The notes: generated from the sequence alone by a model not told the origin. A DNA stretch of 64,000 bases from Roseateles_E cavernae (GCF_040187885.1 NZ_JBDPLH010000001.1:992001-1056000); one strand, 5' to 3'. Shown: positions 8,580 to 18,242, counted from the first letter of the stretch. A program made the numbers and translations.

Positions 8580-9953
8580 CTAGTCGAGCTGCTCCAGACG
8601 CAGCGGCCGCGCCAGGCTCAGACGCCAGCGTCCGCGGCCGCTTTTCTCGATGCGCAGCGGCGTCGCGCGCTCGGCCAGGCGGCGCTGCAGCAGCAGCAGC
8701 CTGGCCTCCAGGTTGTCCACCACATCGGGCAGCCTCAGGCGCGGGTCCAGGCGCAGCTCGCGGTTGCTGAACTCGGCCCGACCGTCCGCCAGCCAGTCCT
8801 GCACGAGCAGGGCCAGGATGGCACCGGCCACGCCCTTGATCAGATAGTCGCTGCCGAGGAAGACGCTGTCGTCGTGGGCGTAATGGCGCAGCAGCACAGG
8901 CTCGCCTTCGGGGGCAGCGGCCGGCGCCGCGCGTGGCGCGGCCGGCGCCTCCGCGGCGCTGCTCTGCAGCAGGCTCATGGCCAGGGCCAGCTGGTTGGCG
9001 ATGACGCTCAGCGCGTCCTCGTCGTCATAGCTGAAGTGCTGGTCCTGCTCGCTCTCCAGCAGCAGCACGCCCAGCACCTGGCCCTGCAGCTTCAGCGGCA
9101 CGGCCATCTGGCTGCGCGGCTCGGCCAGGCCAGGCATCGGAATCTCCTCGGCACCGCTGTCCAGACCCTGGTCCTCGGCACGCTGGCGGATCGCACGGGC
9201 ATAGGTCTGCCACAGGGTCAGGTGGCCCACCCGCAGCGCCACGCCTTCGCGCGCCGCAATGCCGGCCACGCCCTGGCCCACGGCCATCTCCGCACCCAGA
9301 CCCGAGTCGGCGTAGCCGTGGCTGGCCACCGCATACAGGCGCTGGCTGCGCTGGTCCAGCAGCAACAGCATCGCATGCTCGATCAGCAACTCCTGCTGCA
9401 GGCCGACCATGGCCTCGTCCAGCAACTGGTCCATCTCGCCACAGACGGCCAGGCGATCGCTCAGGCGGCGGGTGGCGGCGGGCAGATCGCAGCGCGGCTT
9501 GGGGGCAGCCAGCTCGCGCCGCCCGCCCAGGCGCTGCACGTCCAGCACGCGGTACACATCGGAGCCTCGAAGGTGGTAGACCTTGTCCATGCCGGAGTGC
9601 GAGGCGATGCCGGCGAGCTTGGCCTTCATGCGCTCGAACAGCGGGCCTTCGCTCTCGGTGCGCAGATACTCCAGTTGCAGGCGCACGCCGCCGGCGGTGT
9701 AGGGGTCGTCGACGGTGATGGCGGCGCGCCGCGTGGCCAGGATGTTCTGGCGGCTGCGGTTGAAGAACTGGAACGACAAGGCCACATGCTGCTCGTCCAC
9801 ATACTCGGCCTGCGACAGATAGCACAGATGCGGCACACCCTCGGCCGAGGCGCTGCACAGCACGGCCGGAATCACGCCCTCGAACATGCGGCGGATCTCG
9901 CCCAGGCGCACCTGGCTGTCGCTGGCGCGGCGACCGTGCGGGGCGTCGCTCAT
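8580..9953 (-). CDS. Pyridoxamine-phosphate-oxidase-like split barrel fused to a GAF domain
   Basis: A 457-residue fusion. Residues about 10-150 form an FMN-binding split barrel of PNPOx type (GVIPAVLCSASAEGVPHLCYL, FQFFNRSRQNILATRRAAI). Residues about 185-340 form a GAF domain (IEHAMLLLLDQRSQRLYAVASHG is its start region, MAVPLKLQGQVLGVLLLES its end). An Ala/Pro linker and a C-terminal region that I do not recognise follow. It lacks kinase or cyclase output, so it is probably a soluble redox or ligand sensor. Its start overlaps the stop of the upstream split-barrel gene by 4 bases. Confidence 0.75.
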   Translation of the reverse strand: MSDAPHGRRASDSQVRLGEIRRMFEGVIPAVLCSASAEGVPHLCYLSQAEYVDEQHVALSFQFFNRSRQNILATRRAAITVDDPYTAGGVRLQLEYLRTESEGPLFERMKAKLAGIASHSGMDKVYHLRGSDVYRVLDVQRLGGRRELAAPKPRCDLPAATRRLSDRLAVCGEMDQLLDEAMVGLQQELLIEHAMLLLLDQRSQRLYAVASHGYADSGLGAEMAVGQGVAGIAAREGVALRVGHLTLWQTYARAIRQRAEDQGLDSGAEEIPMPGLAEPRSQMAVPLKLQGQVLGVLLLESEQDQHFSYDDEDALSVIANQLALAMSLLQSSAAEAPAAPRAAPAAAPEGEPVLLRHYAHDDSVFLGSDYLIKGVAGAILALLVQDWLADGRAEFSNRELRLDPRLRLPDVVDNLEARLLLLQRRLAERATPLRIEKSGRGRWRLSLARPLRLEQLD

Positions 9954-10429
9954 GCAAACAGTTCCATCGGCGCCCCGGCGCCGGGCCCGGGCGTCTGGTT
10001 CCAGGCCCCGGTGGGCAGGAAGCTGACGACCTGCAGGTCCTCGCCATGACCGTCGAACCAGGCGTCGGCAAACTCGGGGCCGAATCCGAACAGGCCGATC
10101 TCGCTCGTGAAGTCCTTGTGGTTGGCCGCCAGCTCCGGCCAGTCGGCCGTCCGCGCCGGCTCCACCCGCGCATCGCGTCCCTTGATCTGGATCGCCACAT
10201 GGGTGCTGGGCTGGCAGAACACGCAAGCCACCTGGGCCGTCTGCGCCACCGCCGCGATCAAGGGCTGGCCGGGCAGGGCCGGGAGCAGCAGGGCCAGGCG
10301 CGCGTCCTGGCGCTGCTGCACGGCCAGCGCGCGGCTCAGCGTCGGCAGCCCGGCGGCGTCACAGGCGCCGACGTGGATGGACAGCCCCTGGCGCAGGAAA
10401 TCGCGGAGTTGTGCATGCAGCTGGTACAC
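9950..10429 (-). CDS. Small FMN-binding split-barrel protein
   Basis: About 159 residues resembling the PNPOx-like split barrel: FLRQGLSIHVGACDAAGLPTL, then VACVFCQPSTHVAIQIKG and a C-terminal GLFGFGPEFADAWF segment. There are two candidate GTG starts; the one at 10429 is preferred because GGGAGG lies at proper spacing ahead of it, while the GTG at 10441 is too close to that ribosome site. It overlaps the split-barrel-GAF gene by 4 bases, so the two flavin-type proteins are probably made together and may interact. The reaction or ligand is not predictable. Confidence 0.65.
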   Translation of the reverse strand: MYQLHAQLRDFLRQGLSIHVGACDAAGLPTLSRALAVQQRQDARLALLLPALPGQPLIAAVAQTAQVACVFCQPSTHVAIQIKGRDARVEPARTADWPELAANHKDFTSEIGLFGFGPEFADAWFDGHGEDLQVVSFLPTGAWNQTPGPGAGAPMELFA

Positions 10430-10649
10430 GGGCCTTCTCACCTCCCGCGCAGATTCTAGAGGCCACCGGCTCGGCCTTGGCGTCGCTGGCTTTGATCAAC
10501 GGGCCGGTGCCGTTGACCGCGGCGTCGGCGAATGAGCGGCTGGCCGAGTTGCCGAGATGTAAACGTCGGCAACAGTACGACAGCCTAGGGATTGCCCGGG
10601 TATTCTGCGAAGCCCGCCATTTCGGCATGGAGTTTGCAGCGAGGGCTTT

Positions 10650-12500
10650 GTGGACAGCAAAACGGCGCTTGACGGTGATACCGGCTTTACGCTGGACGCG
10701 AGCCTGCTCGCCCGGCGCAAGGCCGCGCGTGCGCGCCGGCTCTACACCCAGCAGGTGCCGGCGCTGCGCCTGCTGGGCTTCGCGATCCTGAGCGTGATCG
10801 CGCTGCTCAATGTGCCCGGCGGCTTGTCGTCCCGCCCCGAATTGATGCTGCTGCTGTTCTTCAACATGGCATATGCGCTGCTGGGCTGGCTGGCGCTGCG
10901 CCTGGGCTGGGGGCGCAGCGGGCGGGTCGATCTGAGCCTGGTCTTCTTCAATCTTGATGTGCTGGCCTGGCTGCCGACGCTCTATCTGCTGGAGCAGGGT
11001 CAGCTGTTCTTTGCCTACTTCATGCTGGTGCGGGTGGTCGACCAGATCGGCTTCGGCTTCAGGCGCGCCTTCTATTTCGTCCATGTGATCACGCTGGCCT
11101 ATCTGGCCTACGGGCTGGGCATCGCCGCGCTGGATCCGGCCCGGGCCCTGTGGAACGAGCGCCTGGGCATTGCCGCCTCGATGTATCTGCTGGGCGTCTA
11201 CCTGGCCGCCACCGGCCTGGTGATGGAGCGGCTGCGCCGGCGCGCCCGCGAGGCGGTGCGCACCGCTCATCAGCTGGTCGAACAGCTGGAACAGAAGGCC
11301 TATGCGCTGAAGCTGCAGACCGTCGAGCTGGACGCGGCGCGGCGCCAGGCCGAGCAGGCCAACCAGGCCAAGTCGCAGTTTCTGGCGGCCACCAGCCATG
11401 AGATCCGCACGCCGATGAACGGCATCCTCGGCGCGGCCGAGCTGCTGATGGGCACAACCCTGACCCCGATCCAGCAACGCTATGTGCAGACCGCCCACCA
11501 CTCGGCCACCGCCTTGCTGGGCCTGATCGACGATGTGCTGGACCTGTCGCGCATCGAGGCCGGCAAGCTGGAGCTGCGGCCGGTGGTGCTGGACCTGCGG
11601 GCCCTGGTGGGTGAGGCACTGGAGATGGTGATGACGACGACGCGCGACAAGCCGGTCACGCTCAGCGCTCATGCCTCGGTCAAGCTGCCGCCCCGGGTGC
11701 TGGCCGACGCGACGCGCTTGCGCCAGCTGCTGGTGAATCTGCTGCACAACGCGGTCAAGTTCACCGACCGGGGCAGCGTGCGCCTGGAGGTGCTGGTGCT
11801 GGAGGCGCAGCCGCTGCGCGTGCGCTTCTCGGTGCGCGATACCGGCATCGGCATCCCGGCCTCGCAGCTGGAGACCATCTTCGACACCTTCACCCAGGTC
11901 GACAGCTCCAGCACCCGGCGCCACGGCGGCGGCGGCCTGGGGCTGGCCATCGTCAAGGAGCTGACCGAGCTGATGGGCGGCCAGGTCAATGTCGACAGCG
12001 ATGTCGGCCAGGGCTCGCACTTCTGGATCGATCTGCCGCTGCAGATCGCCGGCGAGGAGGCCGTCACCGTGGCCGCGCCGCTGGCGGTGGCGGGCGATGC
12101 GGTGGCGGTCAATGTGCTGGTGGCCGAGGACGACCCGGTCAACCAGATGGTGGTCGAGGGCATGCTGAAGATGCTGGGTTGCCACGTCGATGTGGTCAAC
12201 GACGGCCAGGCCGCGCAGGCGGTGGCCCGCAAGGGGCAGTACGACATCATCTTCATGGACTGCCATATGCCGCAGATGGACGGCTACGAGGCCACCCAGC
12301 GCATCCGCGCCACCGAGCAGGACGGCAGCCGGCGTACTCCCATCGTCGCGCTGACCGCCGACGCGCTGGCCAGCGACCGCGAGCGCTGCCTGCAGGCCGG
12401 CATGAACGACTTCATGACCAAGCCGGTCAACCGCGCCCAGCTGGCCGCGATGATCAAGCGCTGGACCGGGCTGGCCACCCTGCCGACCACGCAGTGGTGA
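10650..12500 (+). CDS. Membrane-bound hybrid sensor histidine kinase with receiver domain
   Basis: A 616-residue hybrid kinase. Residues about 38-195 contain several hydrophobic helices with almost no periplasmic loop, so the sensor is within the membrane. A coiled-coil linker (about 197-240) leads to HisKA with phospho-acceptor His250 in ATSHEIRTPMNG. HATPase_c follows, with NLLHNAVKFTD (N box), DTGIGIP (G1) and GGGGLGLAI (G2). The receiver domain has DD near 494-495, phospho-Asp537 in FMDCHMP and Lys591. The GTG at 10650 has GAGG just upstream. No HPt domain or partner regulator is adjacent. Confidence 0.92.
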   Translation: MDSKTALDGDTGFTLDASLLARRKAARARRLYTQQVPALRLLGFAILSVIALLNVPGGLSSRPELMLLLFFNMAYALLGWLALRLGWGRSGRVDLSLVFFNLDVLAWLPTLYLLEQGQLFFAYFMLVRVVDQIGFGFRRAFYFVHVITLAYLAYGLGIAALDPARALWNERLGIAASMYLLGVYLAATGLVMERLRRRAREAVRTAHQLVEQLEQKAYALKLQTVELDAARRQAEQANQAKSQFLAATSHEIRTPMNGILGAAELLMGTTLTPIQQRYVQTAHHSATALLGLIDDVLDLSRIEAGKLELRPVVLDLRALVGEALEMVMTTTRDKPVTLSAHASVKLPPRVLADATRLRQLLVNLLHNAVKFTDRGSVRLEVLVLEAQPLRVRFSVRDTGIGIPASQLETIFDTFTQVDSSSTRRHGGGGLGLAIVKELTELMGGQVNVDSDVGQGSHFWIDLPLQIAGEEAVTVAAPLAVAGDAVAVNVLVAEDDPVNQMVVEGMLKMLGCHVDVVNDGQAAQAVARKGQYDIIFMDCHMPQMDGYEATQRIRATEQDGSRRTPIVALTADALASDRERCLQAGMNDFMTKPVNRAQLAAMIKRWTGLATLPTTQW

Positions 12501-12531
12501 GCCAGGGGCCGGCTTGAGGTCCAATATCGCC

Positions 12532-12753
12532 ATGGACAAAGCCCAAGACACCGAGCAACGCCTGACCGATCTGGAGATCAAGGCCAGCTTCACCGAAGAC
12601 CTGGTCGACCACCTGAACCAGACCGTGATCCGCCAGCAGCAGCAGATCGATGCGCTGCTGCACGAACTGGCCGCGCTGCGCGAGCGCGCCACGGCGCCGG
12701 CCGAGAGCGTGGGCTTTCGCAGCCTGCGCGACGAGCTGCCGCCGCACTACTGA
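12532..12753 (+). CDS. slyX: SlyX family protein
   Basis: A 73-residue coiled-coil protein with the SlyX pattern: EQRLTDLEIKASFTEDLVDH, then LNQTVIRQQQQIDALLHEL and the C-terminal DELPPHY typical of the family. Its cellular role is unknown. The ATG at 12532 is chosen because GAGG lies about 13 bases upstream. It follows the hybrid kinase by 31 bases and converges on the transglutaminase gene with a 9-base gap. Confidence 0.85.
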   Translation: MDKAQDTEQRLTDLEIKASFTEDLVDHLNQTVIRQQQQIDALLHELAALRERATAPAESVGFRSLRDELPPHY

Positions 12754-12762
12754 ATCACGGAA

Positions 12763-13563
12763 TCATTGGGCCAGCGGCGTCAGCGTCACCTGCACCTGGG
12801 CCTGCATCGCCTCCCCGCCGCCGCCCAGGCGCATGCCGCGCACCGGGCAGGCGTCCAGATAGTCGGCGCCGATGGCCAGCTTCACATAGCGGCCGTCGGC
12901 CAGGCACTGGTTGCTGACGTCGAAGCCCAGCCAGCCCTCGGTCAGCCGCGCCTCGGCCCAGGCATGGCTGGCGACATGGTGCTCATCGGTGGCCAGATAG
13001 CCGGAGACATAGCGCACCGGCACGCCCAGCAGCCGTGCGCAGGTGGCAAACACCTGGGCATGGTCCTGGCAGACGCCCAGCCGGCGTTCGAAGGCCTCGG
13101 CCGCCGGCGTCGCGGCATCGGTGAAGCCGGGGGTGTAGGGCATCTGCACGCCCAGCGCCTGCATCAGCGCCAGCAGGCCGTCGCGGGTGTCGGCGGCGAC
13201 GCCGCCCGCATGGGTCTGGGCAAAGCTGCGCAGCGCCGTGTCGGCGCGGGTCAGGGCCGAGTCGCGCAGGAACAGCTCGGGCGGGAAGGCGTCATGCGGG
13301 TCGGGTCGGGGCGGGCCATCGACGGTGTCGACCAGGCCCTCGGCGCGCAGCCGGATCTCGCTGTGCGGCCGGTCCATGCTCAGCACATGCATCACATTGC
13401 CATAGGCGTCCTTGCCGCGGCTGGCCCGGCCCGGCAGGCTCAGCACCCAGCGCAGCACACGCTGGCCGGCACCGTCGGTGGGGGTCAGGCGCAGATACTG
13501 GGTGCTGCGCTTGACCGGGTGGTCGTAGCGGTAGACCGTCTCATGGCTGATCGCGAGCCGCAT
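12763..13563 (-). CDS. Transglutaminase-like cysteine peptidase-fold protein
   Basis: A 266-residue protein with the bacterial transglutaminase-like N-terminal strand region (MRLAISHETVYRYDHPV) followed by the transglutaminase core. The catalytic triad is visible: Cys165 in RLGVCQDHAQ, His200 in VASHAWAEA and Asp215 in GFDVSNQ. The start is one base inside the alpha-E stop (TGATG), so translation is coupled. It is the third gene of the ATP-grasp / alpha-E / transglutaminase operon. In published comparative analyses this trio is proposed to make and process a peptide-like compound; the product is unknown. Confidence 0.9.
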   Translation of the reverse strand: MRLAISHETVYRYDHPVKRSTQYLRLTPTDGAGQRVLRWVLSLPGRASRGKDAYGNVMHVLSMDRPHSEIRLRAEGLVDTVDGPPRPDPHDAFPPELFLRDSALTRADTALRSFAQTHAGGVAADTRDGLLALMQALGVQMPYTPGFTDAATPAAEAFERRLGVCQDHAQVFATCARLLGVPVRYVSGYLATDEHHVASHAWAEARLTEGWLGFDVSNQCLADGRYVKLAIGADYLDACPVRGMRLGGGGEAMQAQVQVTLTPLAQ

Positions 13564-14531
13564 CAGTTGGCTTCCAGATAGGCTTCGCGGATCGCGTTGG
13601 CGAGCTGGGCCGACTCTTCGAGGAACTGGGTCAGCCAGCGGTGCACGCCGGCGTCCAGGATCTCGTCGACCGCGCCGTACTCCAGCCGCAGCGCCAGCTG
13701 GCCGGCTAGGCGCTTGACCTCGCGGCCAGCATCCTGCGCGCCCGGTTTCGCCTCGATATGCGGCAGGATCGCGACGATCTCGTCGCAGCAGGCCCGCAGC
13801 GAGCGCGGGATGTCGGGCCGCAGTATCAGCAGCTCGGTGACGCGGCGGCCGTCCAGGCTTTCGCGGTAGACCGCGTGATAGGCCTCGAAGGCCGACAGCG
13901 AGCGCAGCAGCGCGCTCCAGGCATAGAAGTCGGGTGCACTCTCGACCGGCACGTCCACCGGCACCAGGCTCTCGACCGCCGGCTCGATCAGCTGCGACTT
14001 CACATCGAGCAGGCGGGCGGTGTTGTCGGCCCGCTCGATGAAGGTGCCCAGGCGGATGAAGTTGTAGGCATCGTTGCGCTGCAGGGTGCCGTAGGTGGCG
14101 CCGCGGAACAGGTGCGAGCGCTCCTTGACCCAGTCGAAGAAGCTCGAGACGCTGGGGATGCCGCGCTTGGGGAAGCTGCGCGCCTCCAGCCAGGTGCTGT
14201 TGATGGCCTCCCACATCTCGGCGGTGATCTGGCCGCGCACCGCATGGGCATTTTCGCGCGCGCCCTTCAGGCAGCTCAGCACCGAGGCCGGGTTGCTCAG
14301 GTCCAGGGCCATGAAGTTGAACAGATGCTCGGGGTCCAGCGAGGACTGGCTTTGCGTGAAGGACTCCAGCGTGCCGGTGACGGCCAGCGGCGCGGCCAGC
14401 TCGGTCATCGCGCCACGGCTTTGCGGCAGCAGCGACAGCGAGTGCGTCACATCGAGCATGCGCACCAGGTTCTCGGCGCGCTCCAGATAGCGGCTCATCC
14501 AGAAGAGTTGGGCGGCGGTACGGCTCAGCAT
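13563..14531 (-). CDS. Alpha-E domain-containing protein
   Basis: A 322-residue all-helical protein starting MLSRTAAQLFWMSRYLERAE, the hallmark of the alpha-E (DUF403) family, with further matches in ARENAHAVRGQITAEMWEA and TYGTLQRNDAYNFIRLG. The conserved Glu/Arg residues of the N-terminal helix are retained. The start at 14531 lies one base after the ATP-grasp stop. The function is unproven; its constant association with ATP-grasp and transglutaminase genes suggests a role in the same peptide-like pathway. Confidence 0.92.
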   Translation of the reverse strand: MLSRTAAQLFWMSRYLERAENLVRMLDVTHSLSLLPQSRGAMTELAAPLAVTGTLESFTQSQSSLDPEHLFNFMALDLSNPASVLSCLKGARENAHAVRGQITAEMWEAINSTWLEARSFPKRGIPSVSSFFDWVKERSHLFRGATYGTLQRNDAYNFIRLGTFIERADNTARLLDVKSQLIEPAVESLVPVDVPVESAPDFYAWSALLRSLSAFEAYHAVYRESLDGRRVTELLILRPDIPRSLRACCDEIVAILPHIEAKPGAQDAGREVKRLAGQLALRLEYGAVDEILDAGVHRWLTQFLEESAQLANAIREAYLEAN

Positions 14532-14532
14532 C

Positions 14533-15960
14533 TCAGTTCTCCAGGATCCAGGTGTCTTTGGTGCCGCCACCTTGGGACGAATTCACCACCAGCGAGCCTT
14601 GCTTCAGGGCCACGCGCGTCAGCCCGCCGGCGACCATGCTGATCTCGCGGCCGCTCAGCACAAAAGGCCGCAGATCGATATGGCGCGGTGCGATGCCGGC
14701 CTCGACAAAGGTCGGGCAGCTCGACAGGCACAGCGTGGGCTGGGCGATGTAGTTGCTCGGGTTGGCCTTGACCCGCGCGCGGAAATCGTCGACCTCGGCG
14801 GCCGTCGAGGCCGGGCCCACCAGCATGCCGTAGCCGCCGGCACCATGCACTTCCTTGACCACCAGCTCGGCCATGTGCTTGAGCACATGGTCCAGATCGG
14901 CTGGCTTGCGGCATTGCCAGGTCGGCACGTTGTGCAGGATGGGCTCCTCCTTCAGATAGAAGCGGATCATGTCGGGCACATAGGGGTAGATGGACTTGTC
15001 GTCGGCCACGCCGGTGCCTATCGCATTGGCCAGGATCAGATGACCCTGCTTGTAGACCGAGAGCAGGCCCGGCACGCCCAGCATCGAGTCGGCGCGGAAG
15101 GCCAGCGGGTCGAGGAAGGCGTCGTCGATGCGGCGGTAGATCACGTCGACCCGCTTCGGGCCTACGGTGGTGCGCATATAGAGGTAGTCGTCCTTGACGA
15201 ACAAGTCCTGACCCTCGACCAGTTCCACCCCCATCTGCTGGGCCAGGAAGGCGTGCTCGAAGTAGGCGCTGTTGAAGGGGCCGGGGGTCAGCACGACCAC
15301 ATTCGGGTTCTCGACCTCGGCCGCATGGCGCAGCGTGTCGAGCAGCAGGGTCGGGTAGTGCGCGACGGGGGCCACCGGGTAGCGGGAGAACAGCTCGGGG
15401 AACAGCCGCATCATCATCTTGCGGTTTTCCAGCATATAGCTGACGCCCGAGGGCACGCGCAGATTGTCTTCCAGCACGTAGTAGCCGCCGTCCGAGTGGC
15501 GTATCAGGTCGACCCCGGTGATGTGGGCGTAGATGCCGTGTGGCAGATCCAGCCCCTGCATTGCCGGCTGGTACTGGGCATTGGCGAAGACCTGCTCGGC
15601 CGGAATCAGGCCGGCCTTGATGATCTCGTGATCGTGGTAGATGTCCCACAGGAACTTGTTCAGCGCGGTGACGCGCTGGCGCAGCCCGGCCTCCAGCATC
15701 TGCCACTCGCTGGCCGGCACAATGCGCGGCACGGTGTCGAAAGGGATCAGGCGCTCGGCGCCGGCTTCGTCGCCATAGACGGCGAAGGTGATGCCCACCT
15801 TGTGGAACAGCAGGTCGGCCTCGGCCCGCTTCTTGGCCAGGGTCTCGGGCGTCTGGGCCTGCAGCCACTGGTCAAAGGCCTGGTAATGGGGGCGCGTGGC
15901 CCCGTCGGCGAGCAGCATCTCGTCATAGTGGCCCGGGGCGGGCAGGGTGAGCGCATGCAT
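14533..15960 (-). CDS. Circularly permuted ATP-grasp protein
   Basis: A 475-residue member of the circularly permuted ATP-grasp family (DUF404/DUF407). Diagnostic segments are HYDEMLLADGATRPHY, TFAVYGDEAGAERLIPFD, FLWDIYHDHEIIKAGLIP, the nucleotide-binding YVLEDNLRVPSGVSYMLENR, VVVLTPGPFNSAYFEH, VKEVHGAGGYGMLVGP and the C-terminal LVVNSSQGGGTKDTWIL. The fold is expected to form an amide or peptide bond with ATP. It is first in the three-gene operon with alpha-E and transglutaminase. A GGAG lies about 10 bases before the ATG. Substrates are unknown. Confidence 0.93.
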   Translation of the reverse strand: MHALTLPAPGHYDEMLLADGATRPHYQAFDQWLQAQTPETLAKKRAEADLLFHKVGITFAVYGDEAGAERLIPFDTVPRIVPASEWQMLEAGLRQRVTALNKFLWDIYHDHEIIKAGLIPAEQVFANAQYQPAMQGLDLPHGIYAHITGVDLIRHSDGGYYVLEDNLRVPSGVSYMLENRKMMMRLFPELFSRYPVAPVAHYPTLLLDTLRHAAEVENPNVVVLTPGPFNSAYFEHAFLAQQMGVELVEGQDLFVKDDYLYMRTTVGPKRVDVIYRRIDDAFLDPLAFRADSMLGVPGLLSVYKQGHLILANAIGTGVADDKSIYPYVPDMIRFYLKEEPILHNVPTWQCRKPADLDHVLKHMAELVVKEVHGAGGYGMLVGPASTAAEVDDFRARVKANPSNYIAQPTLCLSSCPTFVEAGIAPRHIDLRPFVLSGREISMVAGGLTRVALKQGSLVVNSSQGGGTKDTWILEN

Positions 15961-16157
15961 GGTGAGAAGGACTCCGTCGGCTTGAATCGCGATAGACGCA
16001 AGGGCTGTGCCCAGGCCTGCTTTGCTTGCCTGCAGTGCAGCTTGCCCGAGTTTGGTGCGTTCGGCCAGCGACCGATGAATCGGCCATGCGCTGACTTGGT
16101 GCGCGATGCCCGTCTCCCGACTTGCGGCGTGTCGACGACCGGGCTACAAAGCGGCCC

Positions 16158-18242
16158 ATGACTGCCGCGACGCAAGACCTGACCCACCCCCGCAAGGACC
16201 GTCTGTCACTCGGCAGCTGGCTGACCGCTGCCGTGCTGACGGCGGTGCTGCTGGCCGTGCTGAGCTGTGCCTGGCTGATTGAGAATTTTGCGCGCGCCCA
16301 TGCCGAGCGGCGCGCCACCGAGTCGCTGCGCCAGATCGCGCTGGACTTCCGTGACGCGCTGGACCGTGGCATGGCCCAGCAGTTCCAGGAGGTCAAGGTG
16401 CTGTCGCAGCTGGAGCTGTTTCAGCGCCACGACGATGTGCCGGCGATGCGCCGGGCGCTGGAGCAGATCCGGCTGGGCTTTGGTCATTTCGCCTGGCTGG
16501 GCGTGACCGATGCCGAGGGCCAGGTGCTGGCCGCCGGCGGCGGTCTGCTCGAAGGGGTCAATGTCGCTAAGCGGCCCTGGTGGCAGGGCGGCAAGGCCGG
16601 CCCCTTCGTCGGCGATGTGCATGCGGCGGTGCTGCTGGAGAAGCTGCTGCCCAAGCAGAGCGAGCCCTGGCGCTTTGTCGACTTTGCGCTGCCGCTGCGC
16701 GATGAGCGCGGCCGCTATCTGGGCGTGTTCGGCGTGCATCTGAGCTGGGCCTGGGCGCGCCAGATCAAGAACGAGCTGATCGACGCGGCGATGGAGTCGC
16801 ATGCAGCCGAGGCCCTGGTGATAGGTCAGGACGGCACCGTGCTGCTGGGCCCCCCGGCTTTGGAAGGACGCAAGCTGGCGCTCGATACCGGAACGATAGG
16901 CACGGCTCGGCGCTACAGCGATGCCGGCGTCGACTATTTCGCGGTGACGGCCGCGACGCGCGGCCAGGGCAGCTACCCGGGCCTGGGCTGGACCATCCTG
17001 ATGCGAACGCCGACCAGCGTGGCGCTGGCCGACTACCAGAAGCTGCGCGGCCAGATCGTGATGGTGGCGCTGGCGCTGGTGGCCCTGGCCGTGCCGCTGG
17101 CCTGGCTGCTGGCGCGCCGCCTGTCGGCGCCGCTGGAGCGGCTGGCCGCCGTGATCTCGGCCCGGCGCCATCTGGGCGAAGAGCCGCTGCCCCGGGTCGG
17201 GGGCTATCGCGAGGTGGCCCTGCTGTCAGGCGCGCTGGCCGATCTGTCGGCCCGCCAGGCCGGCCAGGACGCGACGCTGGCCGAGCTCAATGCCTCGCTG
17301 GAGCAGCGCGTCGAGCAGCGCACCGCCGAGCTGCAGCAGGCGCTGCGCCAGCTGCAGGCGGGCGAGCGGCGGCTGCGCACCATTGCCGACAACCTGCCGG
17401 TGCTGATCTCCTATATCGACCGCGAGCAGCGCCTGCAGTTCCTGAACGCGACCTTCAAGCCCTGGATGGATATCGACCCGACGCGGGCCCTGGGCCAGCG
17501 TCTGCCCGAGTTGATCGGCCCCGAGGCCTACGAGCCGCGCCGTCACGCGCTGCAGCAGGCCCTGGAAGGCGAGCGGGCCAGCTTCGAGACCGAGGCCGAG
17601 GCGGGCGGCGTGAAGCGCCTGCTGCGCGCCGACTACATCCCCGATCTGCTGGAGGACGGCTCGGTGGCTGGCGTCTACACGCTGGCCACCGACATCACGG
17701 CGGCCAAGCTGGTCGAGCAGCATCTGGATCGCCTGTCCCGCGTCGACGAACTGACCGGCCTGCCGAACCGACGCCAGTTCGACGAGCGACTGGACGAGGC
17801 GCTGGCCCGCAGCCGGCGCAACGCCCAGGGCCTGGCGCTGATCTTCCTGGACATCGACAAGTTCAAGCAGATCAACGACGGACTCGGCCACGCGGCCGGC
17901 GATCAGGTGCTGCAGGAGTTCGCCCGGCGCCTGAGCCGCTGCGTGCGCAGCACCGACATGGTCGCGCGGCTGGGCGGCGACGAGTTCGTGCTGATCCTGG
18001 AGGGCCTGCACCAGCCCGACGAGGCCGAACTGGTGGCCGGCAAGATCCAGCAGGCGATGCAGGCGCCGGTGCAACTGCCCACCGGCCCGCTACAGCTGGC
18101 GACCAGCATGGGGATTGCGGCGTATGGCGGCGGGCCAGACGACTTGCCGGCTGGGGCCGAGTTGCTGGCCCGTGCGGATGAGGCGCTGTATCGGGCCAAG
18201 GGAGCGGGGAGGGGGTGTTTCAGGTGGGCGGGGCGGAGCTAG
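16158..18242 (+). CDS. Diguanylate cyclase with Cache sensor, HAMP and PAS
   Basis: A 694-residue membrane protein. TM1 (about 24-45) is followed by a periplasmic Cache-like domain (HFAWLGVTDAEGQVLAAGGG, WWQGGKAGPFVGDVH). TM2 lies near 295-315, then a HAMP stretch, a coiled coil, a PAS domain (RRLRTIADNLPVLISYIDRE) and a GGDEF domain. The active site reads GGDEF in RLGGDEFVLIL, and the RSTD five residues before it is an intact allosteric I-site. It should make c-di-GMP with product inhibition, in response to a periplasmic small molecule. ATG at 16158. Confidence 0.93.
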   Translation: MTAATQDLTHPRKDRLSLGSWLTAAVLTAVLLAVLSCAWLIENFARAHAERRATESLRQIALDFRDALDRGMAQQFQEVKVLSQLELFQRHDDVPAMRRALEQIRLGFGHFAWLGVTDAEGQVLAAGGGLLEGVNVAKRPWWQGGKAGPFVGDVHAAVLLEKLLPKQSEPWRFVDFALPLRDERGRYLGVFGVHLSWAWARQIKNELIDAAMESHAAEALVIGQDGTVLLGPPALEGRKLALDTGTIGTARRYSDAGVDYFAVTAATRGQGSYPGLGWTILMRTPTSVALADYQKLRGQIVMVALALVALAVPLAWLLARRLSAPLERLAAVISARRHLGEEPLPRVGGYREVALLSGALADLSARQAGQDATLAELNASLEQRVEQRTAELQQALRQLQAGERRLRTIADNLPVLISYIDREQRLQFLNATFKPWMDIDPTRALGQRLPELIGPEAYEPRRHALQQALEGERASFETEAEAGGVKRLLRADYIPDLLEDGSVAGVYTLATDITAAKLVEQHLDRLSRVDELTGLPNRRQFDERLDEALARSRRNAQGLALIFLDIDKFKQINDGLGHAAGDQVLQEFARRLSRCVRSTDMVARLGGDEFVLILEGLHQPDEAELVAGKIQQAMQAPVQLPTGPLQLATSMGIAAYGGGPDDLPAGAELLARADEALYRAKGAGRGCFRWAGRS

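Noticed and set aside
10359..12692. A 777-codon minus-strand open frame over the hybrid kinase
   Set aside because: The opposite strand carries complete HisKA, HATPase and receiver motifs; the antisense product is low complexity.
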